Shown here: piece by piece, positions 35,252-42,975 of the stretch | Layout: each line of letters starts with the position of its first letter | Position numbering within the stretch: the first letter of the stretch is position 1 | Assembly (NCBI GenBank): GCA_964431735.1 | Contig: CAYSLJ010000002.1 | Span: 44,592 to 108,591 of the forward strand | Reading direction: 5' to 3' | Origin: CALARM01 sp964431735 | Lineage (GTDB): Bacteria; Vulcanimicrobiota; SpSt-956; JAKJGF01 | Length of the DNA stretch: 64,000 bases | Made by a program: the position numbers and the translations under genes | The notes under the pieces: generated by a model | Seen by the model: only the letters and a program-made list of their open reading frames with translations | What the model was told of the DNA's origin: nothing | Databases searched by the model: none

Positions 35252-36124
35252 CTACCATCTTCCCATAAGGGGAAAACCTAATTTTTCTCTTTCCTGCAGA
35301 TAAACAGCAGCACATCTGCTGGCAAGTTTTCTGGTTCGAAGCATTGTATTCATTCTTTCAGTAACACCGAGAGCGCCTCTGGCATCTAACAGATTAAATG
35401 TATGGGAACATTTAAGGACATAATCATAGGCAGGAAAAATAAGTCCTTCATCCAGAAGTCTGAGAGCTTCCTTTTCATAAAGGTCAAAGAGTTGAAACAG
35501 TAATGGAATATCTGCATATTCAAAATTATATTTACAGAACTCAACTTCTTCCTGAAGATGGACATCACCGTAAGTTACTCTATCTACCCAGGAGATCTGC
35601 AAAAAATTACTGACCTGTTGAATATAGGTAGCCAGTCTCTCAAGGCCATAGGTAATTTCGATTGCAATAGGGTTTAAATCAAATCCGCCTACCTGTTGAA
35701 AATAGGTATACTGGGTAATTTCCATGCCATCAAGCCAGACTTCCCAGCCCAGTCCCCATGCACCGAGAGTAGGAGATTCCCAGTCATCTTCAACAAAACG
35801 AATATCATGGTCAAGGGGTTCTATACCGAGAGCTCTCAAACTATTAAGATAAATATTCTGTATATCATCAGGAGAAGGTTTTATTATCACCTGATATTGA
35901 TAAAAACGCTGCCATCTGTTTGGATTTTCACCATATCTTCCGTCTGTAGGGCGAATAGAAGGTTCTACATAAGCAACACGCCATGGTTCAGGGCCCAGAG
36001 ACCTGAGAAAAGTGGCCGGATTCATTGTCCCTGCACCTACTTCAGTATGATAGGGATGCTGTATAACACATCCCTGTTCTCCCCAGAATTTATCAAGGGT
36101 AAGTATAATATCTTGAAAATTCAT
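35252..36124 (-). CDS. glyQ: Glycyl-tRNA synthetase alpha subunit
   Basis: The catalytic alpha subunit of bacterial alpha2beta2 GlyRS. The 290-residue protein shows the near-invariant segments QDIILTLDKFWGEQGC, YHTEVGAGTMNPATFLR, EPSIRPTDGRYGENPNR, WEVWLDGMEITQYTYFQQVGG and PIAIEITYGLERLA. The start at 36124 has only a weak ribosome site. An AlaX-type editing gene lies upstream on the same strand, with a repeat tract between them. Confidence 0.97.
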   Translation of the reverse strand: MNFQDIILTLDKFWGEQGCVIQHPYHTEVGAGTMNPATFLRSLGPEPWRVAYVEPSIRPTDGRYGENPNRWQRFYQYQVIIKPSPDDIQNIYLNSLRALGIEPLDHDIRFVEDDWESPTLGAWGLGWEVWLDGMEITQYTYFQQVGGFDLNPIAIEITYGLERLATYIQQVSNFLQISWVDRVTYGDVHLQEEVEFCKYNFEYADIPLLFQLFDLYEKEALRLLDEGLIFPAYDYVLKCSHTFNLLDARGALGVTERMNTMLRTRKLASRCAAVYLQEREKLGFPLMGRW

Positions 36125-36192
36125 AAATTTTGTGAAACCTGTACAGTTTTATTGTACAGAAAACACCGGTTACGTCACCTCCTGTATTTTAA

Positions 36193-36226
36193 TCGTGACG
36201 CGTGACGCATGACGCGTGACGCGAGG
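36193..36226 (+). repeat. GTRAYGC heptad tract
   Basis: Four GTGACGC/GTGACGCAT-type units between alaX and glyQ. It lies nearer the alaX 3' end although its open strand points to glyQ. Confidence 0.8.
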
Positions 36227-36234
36227 TTAATTCT

Positions 36235-37137
36235 TTATACCCTGTTATTTATATAAAATAAATCTATTTTTTTATTCACTTTTCCGGTCAATCCAGTCAA
36301 TCTAAAGAAGCTATCACCTTTATCAGAAATGGATGCAATTTTAAACATTCCAATATCACCTGTATGGATACAATGAGTTCCCTGACAGATTTCACAGCTT
36401 ATATCACCTATCTGACATATTCTGACTTTTCTACCGGAATTTATATGAGAATCGTGATGCGTGATGCGTAATGCGTGATACGAGCACAGCTTCTCATTCT
36501 TCTTTGTGCCCTCGCGATCATGGCAATTAACAGGCTTTACAGAACAGATTTCTTCCCCATGTTTTCCGGAAGTCATATATGTTAGTACAGGGTAATCAGA
36601 CATTATATAAGCATTTACTCTTTTCTCAAGAGAATAAACCTGTTCTTTCGAAGGCATAGAATGAGAAAAAAAATCAAAACAGAACTCATCCTCAGATGCA
36701 CATGAACAGTAACTATTTATTTTTTCTCCGAAGTCATCTCTGATGGCACAGTATAATAAATGAGCTGCTGTATGATTTCGTGATATATTCTCCCTTCTCA
36801 TAGTATCTATATGAGTAAAAACCCTGTCTCCAACCTGAAGAGTTCCGGAGTGTTTACATTCAACAGAGTGAAAAAAATGCCCTTCTTCTGTAAAATTAAC
36901 ATCAATAACGTTTAAGGTAATATTCTCATTATGTATCCATCCCATATCAGACATCTGCGAATTATGGAGAGGGAAAAAAGGGCTTATATCTATGATAATT
37001 TTACACAGTTCTCCTTCTTTAAGTATAATACGTTCTTCATATCTATTATTATAAATAATACTCAAAATATTACTTCTGGATTCTACTGTATCATAACCAA
37101 TAAATACAGTAGTATTTTGAGGATCAAAAAAATACAT
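36235..37137 (-). CDS. AlaX-type alanyl-tRNA editing protein with in-frame repeat insertion
   Basis: A free-standing relative of the AlaRS editing half, which removes Ser or Gly from mischarged tRNA-Ala. The N-terminal part matches the AlaRS linker and beta-barrel region. The zinc ligands HxxxH (RNHTAAH, His122/His126) and CxxxH (CQGTH, Cys251/His255) are intact. Residues about 211-233 (TKKNEKLCSY, HALRITHHDS) are translated mobile repeat placed just before RKVRICQIGD; they match the element at 7548-7618. The insertion keeps the frame and lies between the two zinc motifs in a likely loop, so the protein may still fold. No aminoacylation domain or C-Ala domain is present. Confidence 0.85.
   Translation of the reverse strand: MYFFDPQNTTVFIGYDTVESRSNILSIIYNNRYEERIILKEGELCKIIIDISPFFPLHNSQMSDMGWIHNENITLNVIDVNFTEEGHFFHSVECKHSGTLQVGDRVFTHIDTMRRENISRNHTAAHLLYCAIRDDFGEKINSYCSCASEDEFCFDFFSHSMPSKEQVYSLEKRVNAYIMSDYPVLTYMTSGKHGEEICSVKPVNCHDREGTKKNEKLCSYHALRITHHDSHINSGRKVRICQIGDISCEICQGTHCIHTGDIGMFKIASISDKGDSFFRLTGLTGKVNKKIDLFYINNRV
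36439..36508. repeat. Heptad-containing mobile-like element, copy 2, inside alaX-like gene
   Basis: Starts ATTTATATGAGAATCG, has GTGATGC/GTAATGC units and ends CAGCTTCTCATTCTTCTTTG, with the same borders as copy 1 at 7548-7618. Its stop-free strand is the coding strand. Confidence 0.85.
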
Positions 37138-37155
37138 TCAATAACCTTCTATAAA

Positions 37156-37197
37156 AATCGTAACGCGTAACGCGTAACGCGTTACGCGTTACGCGAG
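37156..37197 (+). repeat. GTRAYGC heptad palindrome
   Basis: Three GTAACGC units are followed directly by their inverse GTTACGC units; just upstream of alaX. Confidence 0.85.
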
Positions 37198-37377
37198 GTA
37201 AAATAAACCGGGTCTCACAATTACCAGAACAATGCTTTTATTAAAGAATAACAGCAAATTCTATGCAAAAATCAAAAGTCCTTCTTAAATAAAAAGTCAC
37301 AACCAATGGACTGCCACGAAATTTATGTCGTGATGCGTGATAACGGGGTTTTTGATACGCGTCACGGGTCACGTACA
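37198..37377. other. Intergenic region with a second heptad hairpin
   Basis: No gene is seen. At 37328-37376 GTGATGCGTGATAAC and GATACGCGTCACGGGTCACG form a hairpin of GTRAYGC units just after the phosphatase gene. Confidence 0.6.
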
Positions 37378-38412
37378 TTATTTTTTCTTTACGACTACAA
37401 GGGTAATATCATCAAAATATTTCATTTGAGAATGATTTAAGACATAATTTATAAGACGGTCTACCAGATCCTGTGCCGTCAGATCTGCATTTTTAGTTAT
37501 CATTGCTTTCAGACGGGAAACACCGAAATGATTTCCTTCTCCGTCTCTGGATTCTGTTACTCCATCCGTATAAAAGACAAGTATATCTCCGCTGGAGAAG
37601 GTTCTTTTTTTCTGTTCATAAGCCTGATCCCTTATTACTCCAAGAACCAGTCCGTCAGTTCTGAGTTCATCACAGCGCATCCTGTCTTTACAGAAATGGA
37701 GAACAGGTTCATGGCCTCCGTTGGTAAAAAGAAATTCACCTGATTTTATATCAATATAGCTGTAAAAAAGTGTAATAAAACAATCAGGATCTATATCATT
37801 ACATATGAGATTATTCAGATGAGTTATAAGATTTTTAGGTTCTGCATACATGTCTTTTTTAGATATAAAGGCATGGAGTGCGTATTTAAGCATAGATATA
37901 AGCAATGCTGCAGGTATGCTTTTACCTGAAACATCACCAATCCATACACCTAGATTATGTTCATCAAAAGCCAGAATGTTATAGTAATCTCCTCCTACTT
38001 CTTTTGCAGGTATCATCCTTGCTCCAAGGTCTATACCGTCAATTTGAGGCAACTGTCGCGGGAGGAGACTTTTCTGTATTTTTTTTGCAATCTTTAATTC
38101 CTGTTCTAATTGTTGATGCTGTATCTTGGCTTCCTGATATTCTCTATAACTGAGGCCATATGCTACCATAACTTCAACAAGTAAGTTAAGAGATTTCAGT
38201 AGTAATTTGGAAAGATTCTCCTGAGGGGATTCGTTGACCAGTTTTTTTATAGAAGAAAGATGGAGCCCTACTATTTCATCAGGCCCTATTTCTTCTTCTA
38301 CACAGATTTTACCAAGATTAAGAGCAGAATATAGATCTGCTTCACTGCCTTCAATTAAATAATCTCTCAAGATTACATCATAAAGAGAGCCAAGAGCTCC
38401 TTCTTCACTCAT
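37378..38412 (-). CDS. RsbU-like PP2C (SpoIIE-type) serine phosphatase
   Basis: A partner-switching phosphatase that dephosphorylates STAS anti-anti-sigma proteins. Residues ~1-100 form a helical RsbU-like N-terminal domain (GPDEIVGLHLSSIKKL). A coiled coil follows (QHQQLEQELKIAKKIQKSLLP), then the SpoIIE domain with ARMIPAKEVGGDYYN, GDVSGKSIPAALLISM, FTNGGHEP, YTDGVTE and DDITLVVVK, which carry the metal-binding aspartates. ATG 38412 is preferred because AGGAG precedes it. The RsbT-like gene follows upstream on the same strand, fitting RsbT activation of RsbU. Confidence 0.9.
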   Translation of the reverse strand: MSEEGALGSLYDVILRDYLIEGSEADLYSALNLGKICVEEEIGPDEIVGLHLSSIKKLVNESPQENLSKLLLKSLNLLVEVMVAYGLSYREYQEAKIQHQQLEQELKIAKKIQKSLLPRQLPQIDGIDLGARMIPAKEVGGDYYNILAFDEHNLGVWIGDVSGKSIPAALLISMLKYALHAFISKKDMYAEPKNLITHLNNLICNDIDPDCFITLFYSYIDIKSGEFLFTNGGHEPVLHFCKDRMRCDELRTDGLVLGVIRDQAYEQKKRTFSSGDILVFYTDGVTESRDGEGNHFGVSRLKAMITKNADLTAQDLVDRLINYVLNHSQMKYFDDITLVVVKKK

Positions 38413-38511
38413 ATATACTCCTGCTCCAGGAATTTTCACTGAGAACCGTGAGTAAAAATTTACCTGATCTTTCCACTCACCATCTATTGATTATAAAAAA
38501 TTCCTGAATAG

Positions 38512-38958
38512 TTAAAGATTCCTTCTTAAAATTTTTTCTACTGCCACAACACAGCCCTGTCCCTGTTTCGATTTTATAAAAAAGTGGTCAACAAGACGTT
38601 TAACCCCCGGCAGACCTGCTCCAAGTCCTTTGGCAGTAGAATAGCCATCCTGAAGGGCCATTTTTATATCCTGTATACCGGGGCCATTATCTTCTGCTAC
38701 AATACAGATACTTGCTCTTCCTTTTGAAGAACCCTTCCACATCTTTATCTGGCCTGTGCCTGCATAAAAGACTATATTTCTGGCCAGTTCAGAAAGAGCA
38801 GTGGTTATTCTGGCTTGATCAACTTCATTAAATCCTATCTGCCTTGCCAGTTCCCTGCCTTCCTGCCGGGCGACAACAATATCCCATTCATTTTCTACAA
38901 TGATTTCTTTTAAGGTATCTTTATCAGGTTTTAAATAAAACTGATCTAATTCACTCAT
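38512..38958 (-). CDS. RsbT/RsbW-like anti-sigma serine kinase
   Basis: A GHKL ATPase of the switch-kinase family. In 148 residues it shows ARITTALSELARNIVFYA (N box), EDNGPGI (G1) and KGLGAGLPGVKRLVD (G2 lid), the last matching RsbT more than RsbW. It probably phosphorylates the STAS protein and/or activates the neighbouring phosphatase. A 100-bp gap separates the two genes. No sigma factor gene is adjacent, so the output is unknown. Confidence 0.88.
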   Translation of the reverse strand: MSELDQFYLKPDKDTLKEIIVENEWDIVVARQEGRELARQIGFNEVDQARITTALSELARNIVFYAGTGQIKMWKGSSKGRASICIVAEDNGPGIQDIKMALQDGYSTAKGLGAGLPGVKRLVDHFFIKSKQGQGCVVAVEKILRRNL

Positions 38959-38989
38959 AAAATTATGAAATAATTCCTGTAATAAAATT

Positions 38990-39156
38990 CAGCTAATTAG
39001 GTTTTGAGTTTCAGGTGTCCGGTTCTGGGGTTTTAATATTCTTAACCAGGCACCTGAAACCAGACAACATTTCACTCTTTATTGTTCGGTATTCTTCATC
39101 GGTCACTGCCCACTGATTACTGCTTCACCGTAATCACCGGCCACTGCCCACTACTG
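38990..39156 (+). repeat. Composite of degenerate 7-bp repeats
   Basis: 39000-39063 holds GGTTYTG-type units (AGGTTTT, GAGTTTC, CGGTTCT, GGGGTTT) with an inverse half (CCAGGCACCTGAAACC). 39093-39155 holds CACTGCC/CACTGAT/TACTGCT units. No gene is seen. Confidence 0.6.
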
Positions 39157-40410
39157 TTATTTTACCCATTTCAATTTCATTATATATATATCCTGTATAT
39201 GTTTGTTACTGGCTATATAAGTAATACTCTGTCCATCGGGAGCCCAGTATGGAACATAGTTATATGAAGAGCCTGTGTCAAGTTGTTGAAAATGACTGCC
39301 ATCACTGCTTATAAGACAGATATAAGATGATTTATAATCTTTGTTCATCATAAAAACTATTTTAGAACCGTCGGGAGACCATTCAGGTGAACCAATCTGA
39401 GCTTTAAGATCTGTTAACTGTACAGTTTTTTGAGTTTCAAGGTCAAATGTGTACAGTTCTTCATGTCCTGTACGACTTGAAACAAAAAGAATTGTTTTTC
39501 CATCAGGAGACCAGTCAGGGGCAAAATTATCTCCTGACATAGTAAGGCGCTCCAGATCTGTACCATCAAAGTTTACAACATAAATATCGGCTTTCGGCTG
39601 CATGGGGGAACCACTGAAAGAAACAAAAACTATCTTACGACCGTCAGGTGACCATGCAGGACTGGCATTATTTAAATTTAATTTTTTCGTTACTCTTGTA
39701 ACGGCGGCACCATCAAAATTCATTACATATATATCTTCATGCTGTTCCCTGCTTGAAACAAATACAATTTTCGAGCCGTCATTACAAATTTCGGGAGAAA
39801 AATTTCGTCTCACATCTCTTGTAAGTTTTATTAAATCACTGCCATCGGTTTTCATAGTATAGATATTCCAGTAATCATTGTTACGGTTTGAAGCAAAATA
39901 AATTCTATCTCCCTGAGGTACCCAGACAGGATCTATATTGCATCCTCCGTCTTTTGTGAGTCGAATAATTTCAGCTATCTGCGCTTCTGTATTAACACCT
40001 ATGGCAACAGGTTTCACCGGCGGGAAGAGCCCTCTTAAAACAATCGGTTTCTCAGTAACTATATCTTCAGGATTAATACCGATAAATACAACAGATTGTC
40101 CTTTCTGTATCTTTCCTTTCGGTTCTATAACCCTGGCAGTAGATTTAACATCAAGTGTTTTTAAAACTTCAATCGAAGCAAGATAAATGATTTTTTCTTT
40201 TCCATCGCTTTTCTTTTCAATAATAAATATTTTCCCTTTACTTTTTTCTTTTATGCCAGATTTTGTTCCCATATTAATATCGATTTCCTGTCCTCTGACA
40301 GAAACAACCTGACCGTAAACTTTCACCGATACCGGTTCTGCAGAGAAAGAAAATGTCATAGAGAATAATAATATAGAAAGTACCAAAAAAATTATACAGG
40401 AATGTTTCAT
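39157..40410 (-). CDS. Exported PD40 beta-propeller protein with FlgT_C-like N-terminal domain
   Basis: After a signal peptide (HSCIIFLVLSILLFSMTFSFSA), residues ~25-110 resemble the C-terminal domain of FlgT (VYGQVVSVRGQEIDINMG, GIKEKSKG, GQSVVFIG). The remaining ~280 residues contain six PD40 blades (PVWVPQGDRIYFASNR, WNIYTMKTDGSDL, PAWSPDGRKIVF, DWSPDGKTILF, EWSPDGSKIVF, YWAPDGQSITYI). Probably periplasmic or envelope-associated. ATG 40410 is taken; GTG 40428 is possible. Confidence 0.85.
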   Translation of the reverse strand: MKHSCIIFLVLSILLFSMTFSFSAEPVSVKVYGQVVSVRGQEIDINMGTKSGIKEKSKGKIFIIEKKSDGKEKIIYLASIEVLKTLDVKSTARVIEPKGKIQKGQSVVFIGINPEDIVTEKPIVLRGLFPPVKPVAIGVNTEAQIAEIIRLTKDGGCNIDPVWVPQGDRIYFASNRNNDYWNIYTMKTDGSDLIKLTRDVRRNFSPEICNDGSKIVFVSSREQHEDIYVMNFDGAAVTRVTKKLNLNNASPAWSPDGRKIVFVSFSGSPMQPKADIYVVNFDGTDLERLTMSGDNFAPDWSPDGKTILFVSSRTGHEELYTFDLETQKTVQLTDLKAQIGSPEWSPDGSKIVFMMNKDYKSSYICLISSDGSHFQQLDTGSSYNYVPYWAPDGQSITYIASNKHIQDIYIMKLKWVK

Positions 40411-40458
40411 AAATAAAATCAGCCTCACTCATACCAGAATATTACAGCCTGAAAAATC

Positions 40459-40517
40459 TTTTCGAGGTGAGAAATCAGTATAATTAATTCTTATTAAAAC
40501 CTCTCTCACCTCGAAAA
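40459..40517. terminator. Perfect 14-bp inverted repeat between two minus-strand genes
   Basis: TTTTCGAGGTGAGA (40459-40472) and TCTCACCTCGAAAA (40504-40517) enclose a 31-bp loop. It may be a terminator or RNA-stability hairpin; the loop is long for an intrinsic terminator. Confidence 0.5.
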
Positions 40518-40534
40518 TATAAACGTCCAGATGT

Positions 40535-40927
40535 TTAAATATTGGGCTTTTCTCTCTTTAAAGCAGGGAGTAATTTTTCAGCCCATGTTTTTGCCAGTTT
40601 TTCCATTGTTGTGTTATTGGCATCTGCCATATTTTTATCAACTGTTATAAGTTGATATTTACCAACGCTTATAACATAATTTCCGCGCATTAAATGAACA
40701 GATACACTTACATTGTTTACAGGAGCGTAACTGAGAATCTCAACAAGTCTCTCGTTTACGGCTTTAACTCTTTCTTCTACGGAATAGCCTCCTGCATTAT
40801 CTCTGATCCTCATAATTACTTCATTGCCAACTACTACATCACCGGGAGTAGAATAGTAAGCCATTGCTGCATTAGAAAGAACCAGTAAACAGAACAAAAG
40901 CGAACAACCCAATACAATATGTTTCAT
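40535..40927 (-). CDS. Secreted protein resembling periplasmic domains of MscS-type channels
   Basis: A 130-residue exported protein: signal peptide MKHIVLGCSLLFCLLVLSNA, then a single domain (GNEVIMRIRDNAGGYSVEERVKAVNERLVEILS, with KTWAEKLLPAL near the end). The GGYSVEERVKAVNERL segment resembles the N-terminal periplasmic region of many small-conductance mechanosensitive channel proteins, here without any channel. It may bind the envelope or a ligand. Function unknown. Confidence 0.65.
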   Translation of the reverse strand: MKHIVLGCSLLFCLLVLSNAAMAYYSTPGDVVVGNEVIMRIRDNAGGYSVEERVKAVNERLVEILSYAPVNNVSVSVHLMRGNYVISVGKYQLITVDKNMADANNTTMEKLAKTWAEKLLPALKREKPNI

Positions 40928-41115
40928 TGCTTATTCACCTGAATCGAAATTTTAAAGATTACTTAAAAATTATAACTACTAATGAAAAATTCCAGGTTCA
41001 GGCTTCATTCCCTCCTAACAATTATAAAATTTATTAACCTAAAACATAACACTTAGGTATAGAAAATTTCTCCAAGCCACCCCCCTCCTTGAATAACCTA
41101 TATAGATAATATATT

Positions 41116-41454
41116 TCATGCCTTGAGAGCCAGTTCTTCACTATCATAAAGCTCAAAAATCTTAACAAGACCTGTAATGTCGAATATCTTCTTAATCTGC
41201 AGATTTGTACAGACCAGTTTAATATCACCGTTATTCTCTTTCACACGTTTCAGTGCTCCTATGAGAACACCAAGGCCCGTGCTATCAATATAACTGACTC
41301 CTTCCAGATTAACAATTATATTGTTATTGCCTTTTTGTATCAAATCATTCAGCGCTTCTTTAACTTTAGGAGATGTATAAACATCAATTTCCCCTTCTAT
41401 ATTAATCCCCATTATATTATTATTTATTTCTTTTGCATAAGTCTTTACATTCAT
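41116..41454 (-). CDS. STAS-domain anti-anti-sigma factor (RsbV/SpoIIAA-like)
   Basis: The phosphorylatable switch protein of a partner-switching system. The 112-residue STAS domain has the diagnostic IDSTGLGVLIG with the phospho-acceptor Ser58, and GEIDVYTSPKVKEAL at the N-terminus. It lies a few genes from the phosphatase (37378) and switch kinase (38512) on the same strand, so all three probably work together. Its unphosphorylated form would sequester the kinase. Confidence 0.93.
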   Translation of the reverse strand: MNVKTYAKEINNNIMGINIEGEIDVYTSPKVKEALNDLIQKGNNNIIVNLEGVSYIDSTGLGVLIGALKRVKENNGDIKLVCTNLQIKKIFDITGLVKIFELYDSEELALKA

Positions 41455-41507
41455 AATTTTAAGCCTACACCTCCTTATAAGAAAATTTATTCATTATGAA
41501 AGAATTA

Positions 41508-41933
41508 TCAAACATCTTTATCTTCCGTATCATCTTTTTCTGCCAGTTCCTGACTTTCTGTAACTTCTTCATCCAGCAAAACATCTTTATCTATAATGTC
41601 GTCATTTTTATCAGCAGATGAAATTACATTTTTTAATCTATTTCTTGATTCCACAACACTCTGCTTAACTTCGCCGGCTATAACAATAGCTTTCCCCTTC
41701 ATTTTATCAGCTTTGTCTTTAACTTCACCTGCAATTTCCGTTGCTTTATCCCTCATTTCAGAGGCCACTTCTGAAGCTTTATCCTTGATTAATATAGCCT
41801 GATCTTTAAGATATTCACGGGTTTCTTCACCTGATTGAGGTGCAAGTATTATTGCTATGGCTGCACCTACAAGAGTGCCTGTCAGAAAACCCAGAAAAAA
41901 ATCCAATCCCTTACCTTTTTCCAATATAGTCAC
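41508..41933 (-). CDS. YtxH-family membrane-anchored protein
   Basis: Residues ~12-31 are a glycine/alanine-rich membrane segment (FFLGFLTGTLVGAAIAIILA) followed by the YtxH signature PQSGEETREYL. The rest is a repeated amphipathic Lys/Glu/Ala helix (KDKASEVASEMRDKATEIAG and similar 11-residue units) like LEA/apolipoprotein repeats. YtxH proteins are linked to general stress in Bacillus, which fits its place next to the STAS gene. Topology: short N-terminus, single anchor, long helical tail. Confidence 0.88.
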   Translation of the reverse strand: MTILEKGKGLDFFLGFLTGTLVGAAIAIILAPQSGEETREYLKDQAILIKDKASEVASEMRDKATEIAGEVKDKADKMKGKAIVIAGEVKQSVVESRNRLKNVISSADKNDDIIDKDVLLDEEVTESQELAEKDDTEDKDV

Positions 41934-42337
41934 CCCCTCTCCTGCTCCCTGAGTAAAAACTATCTAGTCTAGATATTATTATTTATTTACAAAATTATTT
42001 TTAATATTTCTCTTTGAAACCTAAAAACCCTTCTTGAAATTAAGAATTTTATATAAAAGGTGAATTGCTCAATTATGATAATATTTAAGACTCGACTCTG
42101 GCCATTTTATTCAGGACTTAAATCAAAGCCAAAGCTATGGGGCGACTTTTCGGATAGGCTGTTAGCGATTAGCTAATTATAAACTGAAAACTAACAGCTA
42201 ATTGCCAAGTGCTATATAATAGTGTCAAAAAATAAAAGGTGATTTTACATACTGTCGTAAAAAAACACTATCACTTGCTATGGACTATACAAAATGATAT
42301 AATCTAAAAATTACTTCACGACAGGTTAAATTCACCT
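41934..42337. other. 400-bp intergenic region between divergent ytxH and lexA-like genes
   Basis: No gene found. It holds a GC-richer patch at 42115-42165 (AAAGCCAAAGCTATGGGGCGAC and GGCTGTTAGC), which could fold but matches no riboswitch I know, and a degenerate inverted tract GTTAGCGATTAGCTAAT / AACTAACAGCTAATT (42160-42205). AGTGT...ACACT lies at 42226-42272. Promoters for both genes should be here but are not obvious. Confidence 0.4.
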
Positions 42338-42973
42338 ATGAAAGAAAAAATAATAAAAAAAGAAAAGAAAAAATTAACAAAAAGACAGAAAGAAATAATC
42401 GAATATATCAGAGAATTTACCAGAAAGAAAGGTTATACACCTTCTATCAGGGAGATATGTTCTCACCTGGGTTTACGTTCCGGTTCAACTATTCATAACC
42501 ATTTATGTAATCTGGAAAAAAAAGGCTACATAAAAAGAGAAGCCGGCAAATCAAGATCAATCACTGTAACTAAAGAAAAAAAAACATCCAGACATATATA
42601 CCAGAAAGAAATGTTAACTATTATAAATCACCCTCTGCTGCTGCAGGTCTCCAGAAATAAAATTACAGGCAATATGTCCCAGATAATTTCAGGATTTGAT
42701 AACGAAGAAATAATAGCTTTTTATGTTCAGGGAGACTTTTTATCGGAATTCGGAATATACAATGAATATATAATTCTTGTAAAAGGAGAAACTAACTTCA
42801 GAAAAGATGATATCGTTCTTATACCTGTAGCGGATAAAGAAATTATTGCAGGTTACTATCAGGACAGAACCAGAACTCACTATAATATAAAATTAACAGA
42901 TGATACATTGATCAGTACGAGTTGCAGAAATTTTATAGCAAAAGTTCTGGGTATTTTAATTATGGAGGTATAA
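42338..42973 (+). CDS. LexA-like repressor lacking the catalytic dyad
   Basis: Residues ~12-75 form the LexA winged-helix DNA-binding domain (LTKRQKEIIEYIREF, GYTPSIREICSHLGLRSGSTIHNHL, LEKKGYIKR). The C-terminal half has the S24-like fold, but GDSM is GDFL here (Phe134 at the catalytic Ser position) and the lysine of the xVKRF segment is replaced (IIAGYY, Ala171). The Ala-Gly cleavage site is not recognisable. It is therefore probably not self-cleaving and not a true SOS repressor. It lies directly upstream of polysaccharide genes and may regulate them. The DNA site is unknown. Confidence 0.82.
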   Translation: MKEKIIKKEKKKLTKRQKEIIEYIREFTRKKGYTPSIREICSHLGLRSGSTIHNHLCNLEKKGYIKREAGKSRSITVTKEKKTSRHIYQKEMLTIINHPLLLQVSRNKITGNMSQIISGFDNEEIIAFYVQGDFLSEFGIYNEYIILVKGETNFRKDDIVLIPVADKEIIAGYYQDRTRTHYNIKLTDDTLISTSCRNFIAKVLGILIMEV

Positions 42974-42975
42974 TT

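Noticed and set aside
36125..36234. T-box leader upstream of glyQ
   Set aside because: The gap is only about 110 bp, largely heptad repeat, with no T-box consensus or specifier stem.
42100..42170. Cyclic-di-GMP (GEMM) riboswitch
   Set aside because: An AAAGCC-like core is present but the GAAA tetraloop hairpin and its receptor are missing.
42200..42337. SOS box upstream of the lexA-like gene
   Set aside because: No GAACnnnnGTTC or CTGTnnnnACAG palindrome was found, and the protein lacks the cleavage dyad.
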